Assembly (NCBI RefSeq): GCF_033958435.1
Contig: NC_134137.1
Span: 246,248,501 to 246,312,500, forward strand
Length of the DNA stretch: 64,000 nt
Direction of reading: 5' to 3'
DNA from: Carettochelys insculpta
Lineage: Eukaryota > Chordata > Testudines > Carettochelyidae
Made by a program: the position numbers and the translations under genes. Each line of letters starts with the position of its first letter. Positions within the stretch are counted from its first letter, which is position 1. Below the pieces are notes generated by a model, which worked only from the letters and a program-made list of their open reading frames with translations, did no database searches and was not told where the DNA came from. This document shows, piece by piece, positions 54,745 to 64,000 of this stretch.

Positions 54745-54832
54745 TCTAGTAGTCTGCTGTGATTAAGTTGATGGGAAGGGGGCATACGACAGCAACTGAA
54801 AGTAATCACCTTCCTCCCAGAATTGTCATCAC
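54745..54832 (-). CDS. ARHGAP8: ARHGAP8 exon: start of BCH/Sec14 domain
   Basis: This 88-bp exon is bounded by a TTTATTTACCAG acceptor and a GTAAGT donor on the minus strand. It enters with two bases of a split codon and leaves with two. The peptide begins [20 protein letters not shown] and ends in a leucine/glutamate pair that continues in phase into the exon at 51075. This is the first strand of the BCH domain, which binds small GTPases or lipids in this family. The preceding exon must supply a G to complete the first glycine codon, so at least one coding exon lies further right. No candidate for it was found between here and 64000. Confidence 0.9.
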
Positions 54833-54875
54833 CTGGTAAATAAAACAGTTTATAAAACATTTATAATAGCTCATT

Positions 54876-55174
54876 TCATATGCATAAGACTCTTGAAACA
54901 AGATCTGAATATGAAGCAAAACCCTGGATCTGAACACCTATAAACTCTGTAGCAGACTTGAACTTTGTAAGTCCCATCTCTATTCCAGACATATTGTGAA
55001 CTTTGCCTTCAAATGACAAATTAATTCCTTTACCCACCACTGCCATGAACTGAAGCAGCTGTCCAATAGTGTACATAGACCGCTGGGGACGGACGCCTGG
55101 AATGCCATATTCAAATGGAAGTGAGAGCACTGAGCGCCTTTCAGGAGGCACCAGTCCACTGCAGAAGTACACCT
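54876..55174 (-). other. Unidentified exon-like open reading frame
   Basis: A TTTAATTTTTTTAG acceptor-like sequence sits directly before an open frame that reads VYFCSGLVPPERRSVLSLPF and then a GIPGVRPQRSMYTIGQLLQF segment, about 98 codons in all. It ends at a stop just 44 bp upstream of the ARHGAP8 exon at 54832. The composition is globular and non-repetitive, unlike most chance ORFs in this region. I do not recognise the family and it does not match ARHGAP8, ARHGAP1 or PRR5 as I remember them. It could be a terminal exon of an unrelated gene, an alternative exon, a processed gene fragment, or chance. Confidence 0.3.
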
Positions 55175-56099
55175 AAAAAAATTAAAGGACCTGCTTTTTA
55201 GACTGGCCTTAACTAGGATTCCCTATTCACAGCCACATGGGGGTGAGACTACTAATACATTTTGGGCCTAGCTTCTGCCATTTATAATGGCTGTTGCATT
55301 TATATCTATACTACTAAGGGGAAGCATAATTCTAGACAATACAGTTGCTCAATTCAATTTCCTGCTTTGCTGCCAATTTCACGAGACCTCAGATAAGTCA
55401 CTTCAAGCATGTCCACCCTGAATTGCAAACCTGAGTCTATGCAACGCATGTCCTGCAGATTTGTATTTCCAAGCCCACGCTTGAGTATCCACACCACAGT
55501 GCAAACTGCAGCCTGTCACTTATACTGACGAGTCTAAACTGTACTATGCAGACTCATGTCTGCCCTTCTGCTTCTGGAGTGTATCCCAGGGCTCCTCACC
55601 AGCCAAAGTAGCTCTAGGATTTGGTTTCCAGTAGATTGTTGGAGAACGTTTCTGTCCGCCCAGGTGACTTGACCAGAACTGGGGTTTGAGCCCACCCATA
55701 CATCTGGCCAGGCTATTTTGTGCCCACTCCTCAGCCTGCAGCAGCTGTCAGTTCTATTTCAGGAATTGGGCAGAAAATCTGTGAGCTGCAGGTGGATGTT
55801 TTGCAAGGTTTTTTTGTTGTTGTTGACTTGCCAAAGACATCTCTTGGAGGGGGATACTAACATGCCAGCAGTGACCCAGCAGATGGTCCTCAGATCTGTT
55901 GTCACATTTGCAGATATCCCCCAAGACAGCAAATCTGGAACAGGGCCACAAGTGCAGGCAGTGAGGTTGGAGCACCACGTGGACCTGGAACGAACAGCAG
56001 TGACTCCAGAACTCTCACATGAAAAAACAAAAGGGGAAGGGGGCTTGTTGTTATCAGTCTGCCCTAACCCCTTCCAGCACTACAATGCATGCTCACGTA
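55175..56099. other. Intron sequence, likely 5' part of a Harbinger relic
   Basis: Just to the right of the unidentified ORF. From about 55394 (ATGTCCACCCTGAATTGCAA) the sequence may belong to the degraded Harbinger element whose transposase region follows. An open frame at 55718-56104 has no family resemblance that I recognise. Confidence 0.35.
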
Positions 56100-56640
56100 T
56101 TTGATATATGGGCAATGTGTTGGTCCAGAAATGGGTCACCGTAGCCTTCTGGAACCTGGCTGCCTCAGACGGGCTACAGATGTGTTGCTACCCAGTTTGG
56201 AGTTGGAAAGTCAATTGCGGGAGTTGTGGAAGTGAAGGTTCCCGAGGTGATCAGGACTGTGATGTGCCCAAAGGTGGCAGGTGTTAAAAATGGGCCTGAA
56301 ATAACGTCTAACTTTGAGAGCGTGGGCTTTTCAAACTGCACTCGGGCTATCAATGGGATTCATGTGCCTGTAGTCTGCCCTCTGTAAGAAACTGAGTATG
56401 TAAACTGCAAAAGACACTAGTCCATCATTATGCAGGTCCTAATCAACCCCAGAAGCAGATGACCAGCCATAACTGTGATAAAAATTAACAAGCTGCTGAT
56501 TTAGCGTGGAAAGGCAGAACAGCCCTCTTACAAGGATCCTGAGCCAATGCACAGATCTGACTGACTGCCAGACAGCCTTTGGGACCCTAACACAGACACG
56601 CAGCCACCCCCTGTGTAATTTGGACTCAGATTTCAGTCAC
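56100..56640 (+). pseudogene. Badly decayed Harbinger transposase
   Basis: The plus strand reads, with several frame changes, VAFWNLAASDGLQ, then a GVGKSIAGVVE segment, FESVGFSNCTRAINGIHVPV and VNCKRH.SIIMQVLINPRSR. These follow the HARBI1-like order W.LA..D..., FGVGKS.VG, F...GFPNC.GAIDGTHIPI and RK.YYS.V.Q. The first catalytic aspartate is replaced (AINGIH where AIDGTH is expected), and stops follow. It is older than the two other Harbinger copies. Confidence 0.65.
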
Positions 56641-57206
56641 CTATGGACCAAATAAACACCTGATTTTATTTGGACTCTGACAACCTTTTTTTGAACTCCA
56701 GTGCACAGGTGGTCTGGGAGAGTGCACGTGTGAGGATTTATAAGGTGGTGCTATATTACCACAGAAGGGTATCTCAAGCTTTGATGACACCAGACAGTTG
56801 GGTCAACAAAAGTCAGCTTTTGGGACAGAACAGCAGATGTGAACAGAACTAAAATGTCTCTTCCACTAGTGTAACTCCCCTGCTGGGCTGACATAATAAA
56901 ACCACTTCAACAAGAGGTATGGGGCTTATGTCTGTGTAGTTAGGACAATGCTCAGGCACTTCCTATGCTGCTGGTTCTGCTGCAGTGGCTCTGCCACTAC
57001 ACAGGAACAGAGTGTGAATTTTTGGGAGGGAAGGGCTGAGAAATGCAGGGCTGGGGTTTGTGGGAGAGTACTGGCAGACTCTCCAAACTCAAATCTGTTC
57101 ACCCAACTTGAGCTTCATCTACAATGAAATACCCTTGGACCCAGACTTGCATCACAGTGAAATACCCTTGGACCCCTGGCTGAGCCTGCAAGCCCAAATC
57201 CTGAGA
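56641..57206. other. Intron or flank sequence, no recognised element
   Basis: May include the 3' part of the Harbinger relic. Nothing definite was recognised. Confidence 0.35.
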
Positions 57207-58180
57207 TAGAATCATGGAGTACTGGAACTGGAAGGGACCTCAACAGGTCATTATGTCCAGTCCCTACCCTCATAGCAGGACGAACCACCATCTATATCAT
57301 GATTTCCCAAACTGAGTGGTGTGAAGAAATTCCAGAGGGGGAAGAGGTGACCCTTCCCCCCCACCCTTCTCTCCCCCACCCCAAGAAAGAGCCACCCTTT
57401 GCTTCCAGCTCAGCCCCTGCCACGTCACATGGGCGAACCAGCTCAGCCACTATAAAAAGCAGGCAGCCGGCAAAGACCCACATGGAGACAGCTGCTTCCT
57501 GCAAAGGTGAGCAAGTGTGGGTGGAGGAGGGGAGGAGGATGGGATTAGATGTGGGGCTCGCAGTGCCTAGCTTTGGATGGGGGAAGGGAGGGCCTCTGGC
57601 GGGCAGCTCCAGCAGCACGGGGCTCAGGCAGCTGGCCAGCTTGGGTTGCACCAGGCACCCACAAGGTGGGGCCTGTGCCATTAGCCTGGATGGTCCATAG
57701 TTGGTCTCCTAGGATTTCCCAATTTATGAAGAAAATGCAGCAGCATCTTTCACATTAAATTCATTTGTTTCTGATGTTAAATTAGGCTTTTATTAAATTT
57801 TTGGGACAAAAAAACCCTATTTGTGCTTAGTTTTAATTTTAAATAACATTTTTATATCAAGATTTTGTTTATTTTAAATTACAAATTGAATTGTTTGTTA
57901 AAAAGGGGGTTGGATGATGGTAAAGCAGAGGTGGGGGTGTGAGCGTTTCTCAAAAATCAAAAGGGGTCGTGATGCCAAAAAGTTTAGGAACCATTGATCT
58001 ATACCATCCCTGTTAGGTATGTATCCAACCTCTTCTTAAATATCTCCCAAAGATGGACGTTCCACAACCACCATGGGCAATTTAATTCAATACTTAACCA
58101 CGCTGACAGTTAAGAAGTTTTCCCTAATGTCCAACCTAACCTTGCTGCAATTTCAGTCTGTTCTTTCAAGCCTGATTGAT
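57207..58180 (-). mobile_element. CR1 LINE 3' end, antisense, interrupted
   Basis: Starts with the antisense CR1 tail (ATAGAATCATGGAGTACTGG, then AACTGGAAGGGACCTCAACA). It continues after an insertion with GTATCCAACCTCTTCTTAAA and TTTTCCCTAATGTCCAACCT. The insertion occupies 57300-57998. Confidence 0.85.
57300..57998. mobile_element. hAT-like non-autonomous transposon
   Basis: The termini GATTTCCCAAACTGAG and the reverse complement of the right end, AATGGTTCCTAAACTTTTTG, resemble hAT ends. An 8-bp duplication flanks it with one mismatch (CTATATCA at 57292-57299, CTATACCA at 57999-58006), the size hAT elements leave. The interior is GC-rich with a CACTATAAAAAGC box near 57448 and no transposase that I can see. 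Confidence 0.7.
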
Positions 58181-58758
58181 CTGTGTGTGAAAGGCAGGTG
58201 TCAGACCTGAGTCTCAATCCCAATTTGCCATGAGAATCAGATTCCTAAAATGCAGATAGGCATCTAGTGGGACTTTCAAAAGGGAGTTAGCTACCTATTT
58301 GTTATCATTAGGTACCTAAATGTGCTTTTAAAAATGTAGCCTTTATTTAGTCTCTGTGCTTCAGTTCCCCATATCTAAAACAGAAGCAATACTACTGCCC
58401 TACCTCACAAGGAAGTTGGGAAAATAAAGACTCTGCATAAGTCAAATATACTGAAGATTCTGGGTGCTCAGATAACGTGGTAACAGGTGGCTAACTACAA
58501 TAGTAAGGCATTTCTTTTAAAGTCACTGAGATACCCTGTACTATTTTAATGGGCCTAATTCACATGAGACCCTTTCTAAACTCAAGATTCAGTGTAAATT
58601 ACACATAGCTCCTGCTCTTATTCCCACTGAAGTCTCCAAAAAGTTTGGGTTTCACATCACAGGAGCAGAATAAAGAGTGAAGAGAAGGAAGCAGGGGTGG
58701 AACTGGTAAACAAAATAAATTAGGGAATAAATACTGAAGTCAACCATAGGCTGCATGC
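58181..58758. other. Sequence without recognised element
   Basis: Mixed-composition intronic or upstream DNA. Nothing was recognised. Confidence 0.4.
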
Positions 58759-59398
58759 TGTCAGATCCTGGTGGAGGGAGAGTGTTTTGGGAGCTGGATC
58801 AATCCTTTTTGTTCCCCACCCAGGCTTGCAGAGTGTGCAGGCTTGCAGAGTGTGCAGAGCTGGCTCATTAGGAGCCAGCTTACAACAGAGGCTAATCGGG
58901 CACCTGCTGCCAATTGAGGCCTCCCAGCTCCTTATAAAAAGGCATCCCCCCTCCCCAGGCAGAAGAGGGGAAGGAATTGAGAGGCATACAAGGAAGAGAA
59001 ACTAAAGGTTCAGAGGGGCAAAGCTGCACAGCCACGTACAGGGGAAGATGCTAGCAGGAAGTGGTAGTAGAAGTGGCCCAGGGGAAAGGCCCCTATGTTT
59101 GACGCTGAGATAAAGCCCATCAGCTGCCTCTCACCTGAGCAGTGGGCAGGCCTGGGCTCTCCCTACCCTTCCCCTGAAAAGCTACCCTACTGGAAGTCAG
59201 GAGCAAACCAAGCCTACTAAAGGGGGCTTGTTCCCCCAGCCTGGGACTTGCCTATGATGAAAATGGCTCAGTAAGAGGAGACTCTTGCCTATGGAAAGGT
59301 CCAAAGCAGCAGAAAGGCCACTGTGAGTGTCTGAGGTACACACCAGAACCCACCAGGAAGTGAAGGACCCCAAGGGGGCTGACAAGGGACTTGTCACA
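58759..59398. repeat. LTR-like, TATA-containing block
   Basis: Begins TGTCAGATCCTGG and ends GACTTGTCACA, with a CTCCTTATAAAAAGGCATCC box near 58930 and a tandem duplication AGGCTTGCAGAGTGTGC near 58823-58857. This layout suggests an LTR, but I see no matching flanking duplication. Confidence 0.3.
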
Positions 59399-60164
59399 AT
59401 ATATACATCTGGAAAGCTAGGAGAGTAAAGTTTAAGACTGGTTCTCAGGATGTTCTAACACGTGCAACCAATACTCCGCCAAAGCAGAAATACTAAGCTA
59501 ACAATCTTCTCAGCAACACAACCATGCATATTTTACACAGATGAACTCTTCTTAAACAAGGTCTTCAATCTATTGGGTTCTAACATGCTTTCAGTCAACA
59601 TAAGGCAAGCCATTTATTTTGTACTGAATAGCTTTGTATTGTGAAAATTTCTTTTATCCAATACATGGCCATTTTCATTATCTACATATATTTGGATTCC
59701 CCTGTAGCTATATTCTTTTGTACCTCAGGGTTCTGCTGCAGAAGAGTATCCTGTTGCAAAACCACCCCCTTGTGGTGGTGGGGAAATTAATATTTAATGG
59801 AATTTTTATGTAAAAATATCCTGATTAAAATACTAAATAGAGTATTCATATACTACTTCAGAAAGAATAGGGCAATGGAACAATTGGTTCGTATCAGTAG
59901 TCTGTGTTTAAACACATCACTACTTTATTTCTTGAGGGATTTTTAAGTGCCTTTTATCTGAAATTCCCAAAACAGTTACAACTTATTCAAATCTAACAAT
60001 TAAGCATTAAATGAATGATAAACATGAAATTACAAAGAAGACTTCTTTCCTAAATCCTGCCACTATTTGACCTGTTTGTTCATGTTTGACAGATACCTCA
60101 CATTCGTACATAACATTCATATAATACAATCACATAAAAAACATAACATTGTAGAGGCTGAATC
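59399..60164. other. Sequence without recognised element
   Basis: AT-rich DNA. No exon-like frame or repeat was recognised. Confidence 0.4.
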
Positions 60165-60452
60165 TCTCTCGTCCTGCATCCTTGGGACCTGACTGGTGCC
60201 AAAAGAGACTTTGCTGAACCACAGGAAGTCAATTTGGTCTAGCAGCATTACTAACGCTTCCACTGCTTAGTGGGCTTTTAGAAGACATTTAGGGGTAAAT
60301 TACAACTAGGTAATGGCACAGAACACTGAGAGCCAGGACTGGTGGCTGTAAAAAAACTTTATGATAAGTGGTCATCCAGCTAGCTAAACTCATGCCTGAT
60401 TATCGATACTGCCAGACAAGAGTGTTTCAGATTAGAGAGGGTCAACCTGTAT
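60165..60452. mobile_element. Dispersed MITE family A, copy 3 (both ends visible)
   Basis: The left end GGCTGAATCTCTCTCGTCCT and the reverse complement of the right end, TACAGGTTGACCCTCTCTAA, are imperfect inverted repeats. The interior shares CATTTAGGGGTAAATTACA with the copies at 9868 and 27651. Confidence 0.75.
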
Positions 60453-60875
60453 TAGCAAAAGTAGGTGCAGTAGATGCACTTCAAAGAGGGTTTCTACACA
60501 TTCCTTTGGCCATCTAGTATCAGCTAGCACTGAAGACAGCTACATTTCCTCTCTCAGATCACTTCTGTGAACAACAGAAAATGATGCCCAGTGTCCAGTT
60601 AAGGTAATAAAGACTTCTATTATTTCTTTTGAACTCCTGCCTGTATTAGATTCCCTGCATACCACCCAGGTCTTATACAGTGTTTACATAGCTTTACAGA
60701 AGAAGTAGGCAGTACCCCCAATGTTACTGATAAGAAAACAGAGGAGAAGTGACTTGCCAAAAGTTACGTGGCAGACTTGTAGCAAAGCGGAGAATACTGC
60801 TTTCATGAGTCTCAATCCACGATCCCTGGTCCACCATCAACACTGGCACATGGAGAGAATCTCCAGTACAGCAGA

Positions 60876-60955
60876 AGTGAGTCTGCCCCACAAAAGCTCA
60901 TCACCTAATAAATTATTTTGCTAGTCTTAAACCTGCTATATGACTGTGTTTTTGT
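60876..60955. repeat. Single arm of the palindromic-insert family
   Basis: CTGCCCCACAAAAGCTCATC followed by ACCTAATAAATTATTTTGCT matches one arm of the 42396-42591 hairpin. A head fragment (AGAGGTAGCCATGTTATAGT) lies nearby at 61156-61180. Confidence 0.7.
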
Positions 60956-62121
60956 TTCACTGGGAGAAGGCAGGGATACCTTACACTCAGAAAAGACTAC
61001 CGGATGTCATGACGCTTGGAGCCTGTTCCCAGTTCTGCTCTGATTTACTGTGTGGTCTTGAGTACAATAACCACTCTGTGCCTCAATTTCTCCACCTATA
61101 CCAATGCTATAATAATACCAACTTCACTGAAATGTTGAGACACAAAAATATTCCTCAGAGGTAGCCATGTTATAGTCTGTAACTTCACAGAACAAAGAAG
61201 CACTGGTGGTGATGGGGGACTTCAACTATCCAGATATATGTTGGGAAACGAACACAGTGGGGCACAGACTATCCGATAAGTTCTTGGACTGAATTGGAGA
61301 CAACTTTTTATTTCAGAAGGCTGAAAAAGCTACCGGGGGGAAGCTGTCCTAGATTTGATTTTAACAAATAGGGAGGAGTGGATTGAGAATTTGAAAATAG
61401 AAGGCAGCATGGGTGAAAGTGATCATGAAATCACAGAGTTTACAATTTTAAGGAAGGGAGAAGGGAGAACAGCAAAATAGAGACAATGGATTTCAGGAAG
61501 GCGGATTTTGGTAAACTCAGAGAGCTGGTAGGTAAGGTCCCATAGGAAGCAAGACTGAGGGGAAAAACAACTGAGGAGAGTTGGCAGTTTTTCAAAGGGA
61601 CATCATTAAGGGCCCAAAATGCTTCATAAGAAAGACAGAAAATATTGCAAGAAAGACTACCTTGGCTTAACTAGGACATCTTGCATGATCTCAAAATAAA
61701 AGAGGAATCATACAAAAAATGGAAACTAGGACAAATTACACAGGATGAATATAGGCAAACAACTCAGGAATGCAGGAGCAAGATTAGAAAGGCAAGGGCA
61801 CAAAATGAGCTCAAACTAGCTACGGGCATAAAGGGAAACAAAAGATTTTCTATAAATACATTACATGCAAGAGCAAGACCAAGGACATGGTAGGCCTACC
61901 GCTCAGTGAGGAGGGAGAAACAGTAACGGGAAACTTGGAAATGGCAGAGATGCTTAATGACTTCTTTGTTTCGGTCTTCACTCAGAAGTATGAAGAAGGA
62001 ATGCCCAACATAGTGAATGCTAGTGGGAAAGGGATAGGTTTAGAAAATAAAACAAAAAAAGAATAAAGTTAAAAATCACTTAGAAAAGTTAGATGTCTGC
62101 AAGTCACCAGGGCCTGATGAA

Positions 62122-63689
62122 ATGAATCCTAGAATACTCAAGAAACTGATAGAGGAGGTACCTGAGCCTTTAGCTATCATCTTTGGAAAATCATGGGAGA
62201 AAGGAGAGATTCCAGAAGACTGGAAAAGGGCAAATATAGTGCCCATCTATAAAAAGGGTAATAAAAACAACCCAGGAAACTACAGACCAATCAGTTTAAC
62301 TTCTGTGCCAGGAAAGATAATGGAACAAATAACTAAAGAAATCATCTGCGAACACTTGGAAGGCAGTAAGGTGATAGGGAAGAGCCAGCATGGATTTATA
62401 AAGAACAAATCATGTCAAACCAACCTGATATATTTCTTTGATAAGATAACAAGCCTTGTGGATAAGGAAGAAGCGGTGGATGTGGTTTACCTAGATTTTA
62501 GTAAGGCATTTGATATGGTCTTGCGTGATATTCTCATCACTAAAGTAGGCAAATACAACTTAGATGGGACTACTGTCAGGTGGGTGCAAAACTGGGTGGA
62601 TAACCCTACTCGGAGGCCGTTTCTACACAGGCCATTTCTTTCAGAAGTGGAATGCTAATACACAGAGCAAAAGATGCTAATGAAGTGTGGATGTAAATTC
62701 CCTGTGCCTCATTAGCATAATGTCATGTGATTTGGAGTCCAGAAGACCGTTCTTCCGGACTCCAAAATGCCGTGTAGAAGCGCGGCCCCCGGTGGGGGGG
62801 CTTCCGGAAGGAAGCCCTCCTTCCAGAGGCCCCTTCTTCCCAAATTTTTGAGATATTGATATTCCCAAATTTTTGGGGAGAAGGAGCCTCTGGAAGGAGG
62901 ACTTCCTTCCGGAAGCCCCCCTGCAGGGCCGCGCTTCTACACGGCATTTTAGAGTCCAGAAGAACGGTCTTCTGGACTCCAAATCACGTTACGTTATGCT
63001 AATGAGGCACGAGGAATTTGCATCCACACCTCATTAGCATCTTTCACTCCGTGTATTAGCATGAGACTTCCGAAGGAAGTGGCCTGTGTAGAAACAGCCA
63101 GAGAGTAGATATTAATGGTTCTCAATCTTGCTGGAAAGGTATAATAAGTGGAGTTACGCACGGCTCTGTTTTGGGACCGGTTCTCTTCAATGTCTTCATC
63201 AACGATTTAGACATTCGCATAGAAAGTATGCTTATTAAGTTTGCAGATAATACCAAGCTAGGAGGCATTGCAACTGCTTTGGAAGATAGGGTTAAAATTC
63301 AAAATGATCTGGACATATTGGAGAAATGCTCTGAGGTAAACAGGATGAAGTTTAATAAAGACAAATGCAAAGTGCTCCACTTAGGAAGGAACAATCAGTT
63401 TCACACATACAGAATGGGAAGCGACTGCCTAGAAAGGAATATGACAGAAAGGGATCTAGGGGCTATAGTGGACCACAAGCTAAATATGAGTCAACAGTGT
63501 GATGCTGTTGTAAAAAAAGCAAACATAATTCTGGGAAGTATTAACAGGTGTGTTGTGAGCAAGACAGGAGAAGTCATTCTTCCACTCTACTCTGTGCTGG
63601 TAGGCCTCAGTTGGAGTATTCTGTCCAGTTCTGGGCACCACATTTCAACAAAGATGTGGAGAAATTGGAAAGGGTCCAGAAAAGAGTAA
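62122..63689 (+). pseudogene. CR1 reverse transcriptase, split by a MITE
   Basis: Two open stretches (62122-62615 and about 63105-63689) encode one reverse transcriptase, the copy enzyme that primes on nicked target DNA. Motif A (YLDFSKAFD) is intact. The catalytic box reads FADN instead of FADD, so one of the two metal-binding aspartates is gone. The MITE (62616-63100) separates motif A from the catalytic box. A frameshift near 63600 moves the [15 protein letters not shown] segment into another frame. Confidence 0.88.
62616..63100. mobile_element. Palindromic MITE inside CR1
   Basis: Inverted termini GCCGTTTCTACACAGGCC and GGCCTGTGTAGAAACAGC bound a nearly full-length palindrome with mirrored GATTTGGAGTCCAGAAGACC and CTTCCGGAAGG-type words. 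GAG on both sides is consistent with a 3-bp duplication. It belongs to the same family as 33163-33454. Confidence 0.88.
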
Positions 63690-64000
63690 CAAGAATGATC
63701 AAAGGACTAGAGAACATGACCTATGAAGAAAGGCTGAAAGAACTGGGCTTGGTTAGTTTGGGGGAAAAAAAAAAAAAAGATTGAGGGGGGACATGATAGT
63801 GGTTTTCACGTATCTAAAAGGGTCTCATAAGGAGAAGAGAGAAAACTTGTTCTTGGCCTTTGAGAATAGAACAAGAAACCATGGGCTTAAACTGCAGCAA
63901 GGGAGGTTTAGGTTGGACATTAAAAAAAAGTTCCTAACTGTCAGGGTGGTCAAACAGTGGAAGAAATTGCCTAGGGAGGTTGTGGAATCTCCATCTCTGG

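Larger units (their letters stand above)
7497..54832 (-). other. ARHGAP8: ARHGAP8-like gene body (eight internal coding exons; both ends outside the window)
   Basis: Eight exons on the minus strand have AG acceptors and GT donors, and their split codons fit each other: every junction restores a sensible codon with no frame break. Together they encode a BCH/Sec14-like lipid-binding domain, a proline-rich stretch and most of a RhoGAP domain. From family knowledge, ARHGAP8 (BPGAP1) is a cytosolic GTPase-activating protein that makes Rho-family GTPases hydrolyse GTP and couples this to cell shape and migration. The close paralogue ARHGAP1 has the same architecture. I prefer ARHGAP8 because of remembered residue matches in the linker and GAP exons. 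The N-terminal exon(s) and the C-terminal exons are not seen here. The large introns (27 kb between 38387 and 11186) are filled mostly by transposable elements. No PRR5 exon, the usual upstream neighbour in mammals, is visible to the right. Confidence 0.9.
61195..64000 (+). mobile_element. Long CR1 LINE running off the right edge
   Basis: Begins inside the endonuclease domain ([17 protein letters not shown] near 61205). It then has a linker with [20 protein letters not shown] and the reverse transcriptase proper: [15 protein letters not shown] near 62110, [56 protein letters not shown] and [11 protein letters not shown] with motif A. A MITE interrupts it at 62616-63100. RT resumes with GSVLGPVLFNVFINDL and FADNTKLGG. 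There are stops in the endonuclease-RT linker and frameshifts after 63590. It would normally end about 200-300 bp past the window. Confidence 0.93.

Noticed and set aside
57448..57490. TATA box followed by a donor-like GGTGAGC as a host promoter
   Set aside because: It lies within the hAT-like insert, and no first coding exon for ARHGAP8 follows. It is reported only as a point to test.

Overview
This is a window of vertebrate nuclear DNA, most likely reptilian and probably turtle. It carries many CR1 LINEs, several of them ending in CR1-type 3' tails, DIRS retrotransposons, PIF/Harbinger transposons with abundant palindromic MITEs, and very long introns around short, phase-consistent exons. 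The turtle assignment is an inference from repeat content, not a proof.

The only host gene I can support lies on the minus strand. Eight coding exons between 54832 and 7497 join in phase and encode a contiguous piece of a BCH/Sec14 (CRAL-TRIO) plus proline-rich plus RhoGAP protein that I read as ARHGAP8 (BPGAP1). The first coding exon(s) lie to the right of the window, or were missed. The last part of the RhoGAP domain and the C-terminus lie to the left. Exon order on the minus strand: 54832-54745, 51075-50944, 44557-44471, 39448-39350 (BCH domain), 38497-38387 (proline-rich linker), then after a 27-kb intron 11186-11113, 8360-8283 and 7625-7497 (RhoGAP domain with the arginine-finger region).

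Nearly everything else is transposable element inside the introns. The most striking element is a complete-ended DIRS-type tyrosine-recombinase retrotransposon at about 17926-25034, minus strand. It has inverted terminal repeats and an internal complementary region that mirrors both outer ends. Its gag and RT/RNase H reading frames are broken by stops. Its 485-codon recombinase frame is open with an R...HxxR...Y catalytic set, and a 1.07-kb CR1 has jumped into gag. Two older DIRS relics in the same orientation lie at the window start (about 1-1890) and at about 35390-36860.

Two PIF/Harbinger elements (3185-6681 and 29089-33010) each carry a DDE transposase gene and a Myb/SANT-like gene pointing towards each other. 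A third, badly decayed Harbinger transposase is at about 56100-56640. Other elements include a CR1 running off the right edge (61195-64000) with a MITE inserted in it, two oppositely oriented RTE-like LINE fragments at 45960-48400, and a candidate solo LTR (50291-50741). There are also a hAT-like insertion with an 8-bp duplication (57300-57998), a Tigger/pogo-like element with TA duplication (43465-44103), nested MITEs (25105-25845), and two strongly palindromic inserts with 12-13 bp target duplications (42396-42591 and 47659-47800). I saw no tRNA, rRNA, CRISPR array or bacterial feature. Apart from the ARHGAP8 exons and one unidentified exon-like ORF (54876-55174), I found no host coding sequence.
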